A stretch of 64,000 nt of DNA from Antilocapra americana. Its lineage: Eukaryota; Chordata; Mammalia; Artiodactyla; Antilocapridae. Position numbers and translations under genes: made by a program. Shown here piece after piece: positions 35,481-45,071 of this stretch (its first letter is position 1; each line of letters begins with the position of its first letter). The stretch covers positions 3,384,201 to 3,448,200 of the forward strand of contig ML660774.1 in the NCBI GenBank assembly GCA_007570785.1, written 5' to 3'. The notes under the pieces are model-generated. The model saw only the letters and a program-made list of their open reading frames with translations, searched no databases and had not been told where the DNA came from.

Positions 35481-35580
35481 CAAAGAGGAGCCGGCAATAG
35501 ATCAAATAATTTTCTGGAGGTTCTCGTTTATCTGTGTATTTAACAGTACCTGATACAGATGCCAAGTACAGGAATGATTC
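35481..35580 (-). CDS. Candidate internal coding exon (100 nt), unknown protein
   Basis: Minus-strand exon with a textbook acceptor: a long C/T tract (35585-35625, tctccctcccttccttcttc…) followed by 'actgag|GAAT'. The donor 'CTCTTTG|GTAAGT' is strong. The exon enters in phase 0 and leaves in phase 1. Its single open frame reads ESFLYLASVSGTVKYTDKRE then PPENYLIYCRLLF. The final split codon (G|GG) fits the exon at 27460-27642 and gives a smooth helical protein reading across the junction. I do not recognise the protein. A hydrophobic helix, a charged loop and a second helix are visible; no catalytic motif. Coding status is likely; the gene identity is open. Confidence 0.6.
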
Positions 35581-36164
35581 CTCAGTGAAGAAGGAAGGGA
35601 GGGAGAGAAGAGAGGAAACAAATAATGCAAGGAGAAAAGGAAGACTTTTTGTCCAACACGAGTCACTGATGGGTCTCTGTCATTGGCCAAGTTGTTTAAA
35701 CTCTCTCCTCACATATTCCCTCTTATTTATTCAGCTTTTGTGATACAGACTTGACAAAACTGTAAGACATCTGAAGTGTACAGTGTGATGGTTTGATTTG
35801 CATACACACTATACATTGTGAAAGGGTTGAGTTAACATATCTGTCATCTCACATATTTACTTTTTTTTTTTTCTTCTGAGACTATTTATGTTCTACCTCT
35901 TATTTTACATAAGAGTGGTGGTTCAGGTTTTACCTAGGCCACAGAGTTTGGAGAGGAAAACGAGAGACGGTATGTAGAATCACAGTTAGGTTGACAGTTC
36001 TACAAATTATACATACATATGCAGCATCAGTATGATTTTAAAAAACAGTGTCAACCTCAGCATCTTGGGAAGAGAGAGGACATTGGATTGTGTAACTGAT
36101 TGTGCACAGACAAAGTTATGTTAATAAAAAATTTTCATATTCTGTGTGCTTTGGGGACAGGGGT
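35581..36164. other. Unassigned, with an old L1 fragment
   Basis: Contains the polypyrimidine tract of the acceptor at 35580 and an old L1 3' UTR piece at 35755-35872. Otherwise nothing seen. Confidence 0.5.
35755..35872 (-). mobile_element. Old L1 3' UTR fragment
   Basis: 'gtaagacatctgaagtgtac', 'tgatggtttgatttgcatac', 'gttaacatatctgtcatctc' match a reversed mammalian L1 3' UTR (…atttgatatacatatacattgtg…taacatatccatcacctc…). It ends in a T run. Confidence 0.7.
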
Positions 36165-37092
36165 TTACTTTTTCAGTTTTATTTAAGTATAGTTGATTTG
36201 CAATGTTGTGTTAATTTATGCCGTATAGCAAAGTGATTTAGTTATACATTTACATATTCTTTTTCATATTAATTTTCCATTGTGGTTTATCAGAGGATAT
36301 TTAATATAGTCTTTGTACTATAGAGTAGCGCCCTGCTGTTTATCCATTCTGTGTATAATAGTTTTGGAGGAGGTCATGGCAACCCACTCCAGTATTCTTG
36401 CCTGGAGAATCCCATGGACGGAGGCGCATTGCAGGCTCCAGTCCATGGGGCCACAAAGAGTCAGACATGACTGACTAACTGACACACATATAACAGTTCA
36501 CGTTTGCTAACACCAAATTCCCAATCCTTCCCTTCCCATCCCGCCTCCTCCTTAGCAACCACAAGTCTTTTCTCTATATCTGTGAGTCTTTTTCTGTTTC
36601 ATAGGTGTGTTCATTTGTGTTGCATTTTAGATTCTACATAGAAGGGATATTATATGGCATTTTTCTCTTTCTGATACTTCACTTAGGATGATAATTTCTA
36701 GGTCCATCCATGTTGCTGTAAATGGCATTATTTCATTTCTTATGGCTGATTAATATTCCAATGTGTGTGAATTTATCCATTCATCTATTGATAGACATTT
36801 CAGCTATTTTCATGTCTTGGCTATTATAAATCGTGCTTCCGTGACTACAGGAGTGTATATATCTTTTTGAGTCAATTTTGTGTGATTATATGCCCAAGAG
36901 TGGGTTTGTTGGATCATTGGCAATTTTATTTATTTATTTATTTATTTTACAAAGCTCCACAATGTCTTCCATAGTGGCTACACCAATTACAATCCACCAA
37001 TAGTGTAGGGAGGTTCCCTTTCCTCCACATCCTCTGCAGCGTTTGATACTTGCAGACTTTTTAATGATAGTCATCTGACTGGTATAAGGTGG
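36165..37092 (-). mobile_element. L1 3' end (ORF2 end plus 3' UTR), split by a SINE
   Basis: Reversed L1. 36165-36360 is 3' UTR (gtatagttgatttgcaatgt). After the BovA SINE, 36490-37092 covers the rest of the UTR and the end of ORF2: 'ttaggatgataatttctagg', 'ttcatctattgatagacatt', 'gtgtagggaggttccctttc', 'ctggtataaggtgg'. The ORF2 end is degraded. A short (TTTA)n run lies at 36926-36950. 5'-truncated, about 800 L1 bases. Confidence 0.9.
36364..36490 (+). mobile_element. BovA SINE inserted in L1
   Basis: 'gaggaggtcatggcaaccca' through 'gtcagacatgactgactaac'. Near-identical flanks tataatagtt (36355-36364) and tataacagtt (36489-36498) are the target duplication and split the L1 cleanly. Confidence 0.92.
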
Positions 37093-39039
37093 GGTTTATT
37101 ATTTATGATAAAGGTTTCATATACCTGTGCCGTAGTATTTTAACACTTTATAAGGTATACATGAGTTTCTAGCAAGATTAATGGTACAATTTTCCCATAA
37201 AATACCAGTCAAAGTAGTTATTTTTTTTTAATCCTGGTGTATACATAATATGACTAAACATAGTATTTAATTAAAGATATATTCTTAAAAATTATTCCTT
37301 ATTTTACTTCTTTTTGCCTTGGGAATACAGCAAATTATAGACAAGTGAATTTTTTATTAATAGCTTTTTTTAGCTTGTGATATGAAAAACCCACAAGAAC
37401 ACAATAGTCAAAGATTCAACAGTTTCATTATTAACAGCAATAACTTTTAAATTGTTAATAGCACTTTGAATATGATACTGTATACAGTAATGTGTTGTAA
37501 TTCTTTGAATATAATTTTTTTGTTAAAAAAAGAATTTGAAACTGTCTAGTCACAACTCAAAAGACCATGCATAGCTATTATATAATTAAACTGAAATTAA
37601 AATGTTTTAAGAAAATACACCATATTATTTTATTTTCCTTTTCATTTTACCTACCATATATTCTGATCATTTTGCAAGTTTACTCACCAAATGAAATACC
37701 TTTGTGGTTTTATGCTATAATACCTCAACTTAATTCATACATAGGCAAACACGCACGTGTAAACTGAGAGTGTATATTATAAAAATAATAATTTTATTAT
37801 ATCCAGACTTTCCCATACCTAATAACTATATTTTGGAAAATTTTGTGATATCCTATTACATAGTTGGCTGTCTATTTTGCCTTAGAGAGAAGTAAGAAGC
37901 AATTGACAGTTCTGAAAAGGGCCCCACTATAAATGTTGGAAAGAGGCCTGGAGAGAAGAATCATAAAAATATAATTTCATCAACACCATTTTTAGAGGAA
38001 AGGAAGACAGAGTTCTCATCATGGAAATTATTTTTTAACAATTTATTTTTACTCTAGTTAAAGGGCTATCACTAAATTATTGGAAAGTATCACATAGATC
38101 AGTCTTGTTAACCTTATAGTCAAAGGTCTTGTAAACCTACTTCCATGTGTAAGGAATGAAATTTACTGATAAATTCTGTTTCCTTACAGTTACTTTTTTT
38201 TGTGTAAAGTAAAACTGTGACAAAGAGCAAAGTGAGCAGTTCACTGACCAGTTATATATATATAATATATATTACATTGTGGTCTCTTATTATTATAATT
38301 ATATCTATATTTTTTGTAAAGATAAAAGCATCCGTACAACTTTATATTAAAAATCAGTATTAAATCTGTTACGTCATTGGTCATCAACATAATTTGAATC
38401 GTTACATTTTAATTTCAAGTATATTGCCCTTTCTAACCTATCATAGGACTTCTTGATAAATCTCTTAAATTTAAATCCAGCAAAATGCACACTGCCATCC
38501 TTAGTGCACTTTGCCAAGCTTAAATTATAGTATATGGAACAAGACTTATTTAATTGGATGTTTTGTCACATATCACATTTAATCACTTTCTGTTTTAAAG
38601 GGAGTTAAAAGATAGATGAAGAGTCAAGGAGACTGCTTGAGTTCAGAATAATATTTCTACCATTCTATTGCACAGAGTAATGATTCCAAAAAACATTTCT
38701 CAAAGCCGAAAGGCATTCTATCTTATGACGTAATTCTCTTCTTTCCATTACGTATCATTCATAAACATTGCAAAATTATCCTTCACTGCCAATTGAAATA
38801 AGTGACTTCAGCATTGTTATAAATATTTCAGTTTATTTTAAACTATGTGTGTATGTGTATATATGTTATATGACAGATAATCTGTGTATGTATATAAATT
38901 CCTTGTCAACTTCAGGTTTATTAATCAGAAGCTAGCCTTATAAGTCAGATTAAGAGGCCCTGAGCTAGGAAGCTCCAGAAAATATTTGTAAATAGTACTA
39001 GGATTATCTAGGAAGCTAAGAGCCTTGGAGTCATTATGA
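37093..39039. other. AT-rich unassigned stretch
   Basis: About 1.9 kb without a recognisable gene. A TA run is at 38255-38275. Confidence 0.55.
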
Positions 39040-39236
39040 GTGTTAATCTGACTCCTTGTTGACCCCATGGACTGTAGCCCACCAGGCTCTTCTGCCCATG
39101 AAGTTCTCCAGATAAGAATACTGGAGTGGATAGCCATTCCCTTTTCCAGGGTATCTTCCTGACCCAGAGATTAAACCCAGGTCTCTTGCACCACAGGGAG
39201 ATTCGTTAGCATCTGAGCCATCAGGGAAGCCCCATG
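39040..39236 (-). mobile_element. Bov-tA SINE, minus strand
   Basis: 'ttgttgaccccatggactgt' through 'tgagccatcagggaagcccc'; reversed, with tRNA-like head at the right and a shortened tail at the left. Confidence 0.93.
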
Positions 39237-39289
39237 GGTATTGATACTAGGCATTAAGTAATTATTTGGGGCATTTAGAGTCCCAGAAT

Positions 39290-39560
39290 TTTGCGAATTG
39301 TAATGACCTTAGAAATTATCTGGTCTTAGGATGGCAATAGTTGAAAAATTAATGCCACTTTAGACTGGTTGGAACTTGCTGCCTGGACCACTATGCAAGA
39401 ATATATGAAGCATGTCATAGTCAATTAGCCTTACCTACCACAGGTGAGCCGCGGAGACTGGTAGCCTAGTTGCTGAGGCTCAGACTTTGCCTCATGTGCC
39501 CAAAGATGTACCGATCGTTAGCTCTGAATCCATGGCCATAAACAGGGCATCTGACTCATA
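39290..39560 (-). mobile_element. MIR-family fragment with local CpGs
   Basis: Read on the minus strand: 'actggattatgagtcagatg' (MIR 5' part), 'aagtctgagcctcagcaact' (core), then 'ctcacctgtggtaggtaagg'. The order fits a diverged MIR. The stretch also holds several CpGs (ccgcgg at 39450-39455, cgatcg at 39513-39518) in AT-rich surroundings. Confidence 0.5.
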
Positions 39561-40913
39561 ATCCAGTACTATTTGCTCTGCTCTGTTGATAAAGTAGAAA
39601 CATATCCAGTTGACTTTCTCAGAGTGAATCCACAGAGACATTCACAAGACTTAATTGAGAGCCTGAAGAGCTGCGCAGGGTATGCTGGCTGCTCTGAATC
39701 GATGTCCTTGTGCATTAAATTTACTGAGATATGTTTATGGTTATCAAGGCATAATTTACTTAAGGTTATTCTGAAGTGCTTTACGTACTTTATTAATTAT
39801 ATTTACCATATTTTTGTTTTGTTTTTTTCTTGGAATTCATAATCAGGCATGCCTAGTCTTATATAAGCTACAAATTGGACTTCTGTAAATTAAATATACT
39901 GAATATTCTCCATGTTCAAGGAAAAACCCCTCACATGAAACAGAAAAGCTAGATGAAAAACAAACATTTTCATTCCAGAGGATAATTTTATCTATTAAAA
40001 ATCTTGACTTTAGATCTAATAATTGATTAACTTCTAATAGAGGCTAAAACAGTTTGACAAAATATAGACCATCACCAATGCTGGCTTTGCTCTGTAACCC
40101 CAAACCTTTTATAAAATCTTGTCTAGCTGATTAATATAACAGAGCACTTCAGCTTTGGTGAAATACACTTATTCAATTTCACTGAAGATTATAGGTTTCA
40201 AATAATAAAATTGGATTTTATTGAGGATTGAAGTGTGTAAATAGAACATTTGATTGAATTTAATAAAATGGTATCCTGCTGATGGAAGCAAGTCATTTCC
40301 TCCAGTTTTAACTTGATTACAAAGACAAGAAGTTTTACGAGCTATTCTGAATGGAAAATTTCTTTCTGTCTAGAGAAAAGGACTATACTGAGACTAAGAA
40401 AAGCAAGTAGTGCCATTTATTATTTTAAGTAAAATAGTTGGGGATGTGTGATTAGTTTTGAAATTTAATAGAACTAATTTCTAATCTGTATTTGTGGCTA
40501 TTTACTTGATTAGTAGAGTTTACATGTGCTTAAGTCCAGGAGATACATTTATTTCTCTAGGCTTTGAATAGTTCTATCTTGATGATGTTCCTCATCTGAT
40601 ATATGCAGTTCTGTTTTTAATCAGCTGCAGTGACCTCAGACCATTACTTCTTTTGTCACAAAAAAGAATCACTACATAGTAACCCAATGTTACTCAGATT
40701 TTTGGTTTTCTGTAGTCAATTCTAAAGTTTCATAAAAAGAAACACAGGGAAACATTTTTTTTTTTGCTAATTTCTAACCAAAATATATATGTGAAATCTG
40801 GGAATGACTTATAATAACTTTGTGGAAATCAAAACCCATGCCAAATGTAAAGGCATATTGAAAAAAAATCATATGAAAATATCAACATCTCAATGTTTTG
40901 TAGACTAAAGAAA
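39561..40913. other. AT-rich unassigned stretch
   Basis: Nothing recognisable. Confidence 0.5.
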
Positions 40914-41128
40914 GTGAAAATATCTGTTAGTCGTTCAGTTGTGTCCCAGTCTTTGCAACCCCATGGACTGTAACCCGCCAGGTTCCTCTGTCCCTGGGAT
41001 TTTCCAGGCAGGAATGCTAGAGAGGGTTGCCATTCCATTCTCCAGGGGATCCTCCTGACCCAGGGGTCGAACGTGGCTCTCCTGCCTTGGAGGCAGATTC
41101 TTTACTGCCTGAATCACAAGGAAAATCA
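40914..41128 (-). mobile_element. Bov-tA SINE, complete, minus strand
   Basis: 'ttagtcgttcagttgtgtcc' through 'ctgcctgaatcacaaggaaa'. Full length, moderately diverged. Confidence 0.94.
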
Positions 41129-42104
41129 ACTGAAAATGCCTTTTTGTTTAAGTTTTTAATCACAGTGGAAACTTTAAAAGATAGTTAAGTTTCAAGGAGA
41201 ATATTTGTAAGCCAGAAGATAGGCTAGATTGTTCATGAGGCATCTTTATAAACATAGGATTAGTACTAAGAAATGCCAGAATTGCAGACATTATGTTTAC
41301 TGGATTGATAATAAACAGTTCTGGAGCAAGGTGGATTTCAGTGTGGCCTAAAAGAGTATTTTGGGTTGATTATCATTCAGCAGCTGATTCAAAGTATCTG
41401 CAATTTCTATTCTTTTATGCAGCAGTGTTTTCAGAGAAATAAAAAGGTCAACAGTTATTAAAAGGGCATAATTTAAAAGGAGAATGTATCTCTTTATGTG
41501 ATAATGGCTATGTGTTGTTTTTAATGCTTCAGTGAAAGTTACATTATATGCGGGGAGGGAAGGGTCACCATAGAAAATGGAGGTAAGACAAAAATTAAGA
41601 ATAATGGGGTAGATATAGCCCCAAGATGTATGGGAAAACAGTTTAGAAACAGAAGAAGCAACAACAAAAATTACAAGTGCTATATGGGAAAATGCCTTTG
41701 GTTCAGACTCTCTGTGATTGCACTGGGAGCTATTTGAGTGCAAATATTAGAATGCCTATTTGAAAACAGAAAAAATATGTTAATATGTGAAGGTTGATAG
41801 TTTGATATGATAGAAGTGAGATGAAAAGAAGGAAGAGCTATAATTATAATAAAAGTAGTTATACTTTAAAAAGTTTGAGCTATAGAAGACCACCTCATCA
41901 AACAAATCAAATCAATTAGCTTGAAATGTGTTCAGAAAAAAAACTTTCCAGATGTATTTTTAGTAGGTGTAAATTTTGTAATTTGAGGGAGGAGCCACAA
42001 AGCAAGAAGGATGAGAAGGCATCTGGAAACATTCTGTGTAAAAGATGTACAAAAGTAGATTGAGTAAGTATAGGAAAAGAATTATCATTTAGGATAAAAA
42101 AGAA
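41129..42104. other. Unassigned stretch with a long reverse open frame
   Basis: A 131-codon minus-strand open frame (41743-41348) overlaps no repeat I know. It would encode hydrophobic stretches (HIALVIFVVASSVSKLFSHT, ILLLNYALLITVDLFISLK) and end TLNQLLNDNQPKILF. No good splice sites or related motif are seen, so I do not call it a gene. Confidence 0.35.
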
Positions 42105-42212
42105 TCAAGTTGCTCAGTCCTGTTGGACTCTTTGCAACCCTGTGCACTGTAGCCTACCAGGCTCCTCCATCCATGGGATTTTCCAGGCAAGAGTTCTGGA
42201 GTGGGTTGCCTA
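42105..42212 (-). mobile_element. Bov-tA SINE, truncated, minus strand
   Basis: 'caagttgctcagtcctgttg' through 'gttctggagtgggttgcc'; only the BovA tail half is present. Confidence 0.9.
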
Positions 42213-42378
42213 GAAATGGCAAGATAAGTGAATCAAAGTGTTTAAACAGGAACATGTATGGAAATGGTAGATAAGAGTGTCATACAGTATGAAGCAGGAC
42301 TTTTCACTTTGAAAGAGAGCTCTAACAGAACCTTGGGTGATGTATGTTAATTTTACAATCACAAAAAGTGTTTATGTC

Positions 42379-42560
42379 GGGACTTCCCTGGTGGCCCAGT
42401 GGTTAAGATTTCGCCCCTCAATGCAAGGTTCAGTCCTTGGTCGGGGAGTCGAGATCCCACATGCCTTGGGACCAAAAAACCAAACATAAAATAGAAGCAA
42501 TATTGTAACAAATTCTATAAAGATTTAAATATGGCCCACATTAAAAACAAAAGCTTAAAA
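42379..42560 (+). mobile_element. CHR-type SINE, plus strand
   Basis: The tRNA-like head 'gggacttccctggtggccca' with B-box 'ggttcagtcct', followed by 'gatcccacatgccttgggac'. The body is shortened and runs into 'atagaagcaatattgtaaca', a tail type of the CHR family. Confidence 0.88.
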
Positions 42561-43009
42561 AAAAAGGACTTTCCTGCTAAGACTCCATACTCCCAATGCA
42601 GAGTATTCTTAAGAGAAACACCATTCTATAGCTTCTTTTCATTTCTGCAAATTAGTTGAAGAAAACAAGTTTTTGGTTATCAAAATAATTTTAACACAAA
42701 CCATCCTTATGCCATGTCTTGTATGAGTATCACTTTTCTTCTATGTGAAAATGAAATCACCAAACATCTATTACAACATCCAAATTACCAGCTAAAATAT
42801 TGGTATTAAGCTCAGAATTGACCTGTGGATCTCATTACCTGTAGGATAATTAATATCTTCACTGAATGATAAAGAAAGAAAACAAAAGCTGAATAATATT
42901 AATAAAATAAATCAGTTTCAAAAGTAAATGAAACCCAAAACAACTATTCTAACATGTCTCATTTTACCGTCATTGGGCCCTATCTTCTCTGCTAACATTT
43001 ATTTCAAAG
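42561..43009. other. AT-rich unassigned stretch
   Basis: Nothing recognisable. Confidence 0.5.
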
Positions 43010-43222
43010 AAAGATAAAAGAGTCCCTCAGTCATGTCTGACTCTTTGCAATCCCATGGACTGTAGCCTACCAGAGTCCTCTGTCCATGGGATTCTCCAGA
43101 CAAGAATACTGGAGTGGGTTGCCATTTCCTTCTCCAGGGGATCTTCCCAACCCAGGGATCGAACCCAGATCTCCTACTTTGTGAGCAGATGCTTTACCAT
43201 CTGAGACACCAGGAAAGCCATA
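43010..43222 (-). mobile_element. Bov-tA SINE, complete, minus strand
   Basis: 'ccctcagtcatgtctgactc' through 'ctgagacaccaggaaagcc'. Close to consensus in the middle (ctccaggggatcttcccaac). Confidence 0.95.
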
Positions 43223-44276
43223 AAGTCAAACAGAAAACAATCACCTGTTTTACTTGTTTTTTCAGTTTATATTCAATTTCTGCACATAAGGTACCAAATA
43301 AAAACAGACTTCTATATTATCTTCTACACCCTGTAGGAGCACTGTAGAAAAATAATTTTGAAAAATAGGAAACATATACTATGTATATAGTAGTATTTAG
43401 TAGTAAACAAATGTTAAACTCTTAAGGCATTTATGAAAAAAAGGAAACTTTGTTTATTAAGCAAATCAATTTGTAAAAGCAAGTTTTGGGATGTAAATAT
43501 TTATAGGTTTACAAAGTTTCAAAATCTAAAATAGCATTCAAGATAATAATTAATGATATCAAGTTGAAGCATCAAAAAATAAGGATATAATTATCTTTTG
43601 AAATATATCTATTCCTATGTAAATTTCTTATGTCAGTTGTTACATATGTCTATTTTAAGAATAATGACTAATAAAGCTACAAACGCAGTAAATAATTCAA
43701 ACCACAGAACTTTGATTTGGAAGTATCTTTGCTGGTCATGCAGTATATTTAATATATATTTTGGGTAAGGAAATTTAGTGGTATGAAGAATCTAATTGAA
43801 TGGTACACTAATTGTGTCACAGAAGTGAATTATTCTTACTCCCAGTTTAGATACATACCACTGTGTAATTGTCTCTTGTAATGACTTAATCTCAAGATAT
43901 TTATGAGCGACAATACACTTTCATTCTAGGTGGTTATTTTTGTATAGTCAGTTGCATATTATTGTCGTTACTGTCATTACAATCAACCCCTCATTTCATT
44001 TAAGTGAAGTCACACTGCATCATGTTGCAATTTTAGTTAATCAAAATGATAAAAATAGAAATTTATAAAGGTTACAATAAGTGTTGCTTAACAAGACTTT
44101 CAAGCATCATCTGTTGCTTTGTATGAACTGTTTTAACAGAATGACACAAGGCTCAAAGGGCTTAATACATACATTTGAATGTAATAGTTATGTCCCACTT
44201 ACTGAGGAAAGAAGAAGAGTTGTCAAAATTCTGAGAAGTACAGTAAAACACTGTAACTCGGAGAAGGTCAAAGGGG
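43223..44276. other. AT-rich unassigned stretch
   Basis: A minus-strand donor-like site, 'CTGGGA|GTAAGA' (43840/43839), follows an open frame ending TITQWYVSKLG. No pyrimidine-rich acceptor precedes it, so it is not called an exon. Nothing else seen. Confidence 0.4.
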
Positions 44277-44773
44277 ATGGTATTGGCAGATTGTAGTAGC
44301 ATTCAAGATACTGAAGAGTATCCGTCTCCACATATTTCTACACCACGAGTGTCCCAGGGAAAAAGCAGGAAGCCCCAGCTAATTTGCCCTTTTCCAGAAA
44401 CAGTGCCAGGCTGGGAGCAGAGAGCGCCGGCTGAGTGTTGTGATGCCCATTCCAGATGGAGAGCAAGAAAGAAGCCAAGTGTCCTAGTCACACCTCACTC
44501 CAGCCCCTTTCATGCTTTTTGACTGCAGATACTGCAAAGATCAGGTGGCTTTTTAGTTGGAACTCTGGTGCAGGCAATCAGGAAAGGTAACACTGGCAAC
44601 CGAGCTTTGCTCTGTGAGAGCAAATAGAAAATCTCAGCAAAGCTGCCCATGTTAGCCAGAAAGCTGTCAACAACATGATCGAAGATCTTGAGCAAATTAC
44701 AGAGAAGGCTAAGCTAAGAAATCTAGCAGCTGATGCATCAGGAAAGAAGGCCATCAATATGAAAGAAGAATGA
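44277..44773 (+). pseudogene. GC-rich coding-like block, probable decayed gene fragment
   Basis: A 500-base block richer in G+C than its AT-rich surroundings. The first part (44277-44616) is open in one frame except for a TGA at 44520-44522, ending ILQRSGGFLVGTLVQAIRKG then NTGNRALLCESK. Then 44618-44773 is open in another frame for 51 codons to a natural-looking stop: EQIENLSKAAHVSQKAVNNM, IEDLEQITEKAKLRNLAADA, SGKKAINMKEE. The second peptide is charged, heptad-like and looks like a coiled-coil C-terminus. The stop and the frame change suggest a processed pseudogene; an acceptor-like 'gctttttgactgcag' at 44514-44528 leaves an exon possible. Parent protein not recognised. A CHR SINE starts about 12 bases after the stop. 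Confidence 0.4.
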
Positions 44774-44784
44774 AAGAAAAGCAC

Positions 44785-45071
44785 TGGGATTTCCTGGTGG
44801 TCCAGTGGTTAAGAATCCTCCTGCCAGTGCGGGAATGTGGGTTCTGTCCCTGGTCTGGGGAGATTCCACATGCCTCAGGGCAACTATGCCCTTGTGCCAC
44901 AACTGTTGAAGCTGGCACCCCCCAGGACCCATGCTGCTTAACAAGAAGAGCCACCACGAGAAGCCTGTGGATCTCAATGAAGGCCCTTACTTGCTGCAAT
45001 TAGAGAAAGCCCGCATGTAGCAATGAAGACCCAGGGCAGCCAAAAATAAAATAAATAAATTTAAAAAAAAA
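44785..45071 (+). mobile_element. CHR-type SINE, near full-length, plus strand
   Basis: Head 'gatttcctggtggtccagtg', B-box 'gggttctgtcc', body 'agattccacatgcctcaggg', 'tgtgccacaactgttgaagc', 'gagaaagcccgcatgtagca', 'gaagacccagggcagccaaa', then the AAAATAAATA-type tail. A nearly complete old artiodactyl tRNA-derived SINE. Confidence 0.93.

Noticed and set aside
35930..36050. Minus-strand open stretch ending at CCTAG|GTAAAA
   Set aside because: No pyrimidine tract before any AG, and the peptide has no regular pattern.
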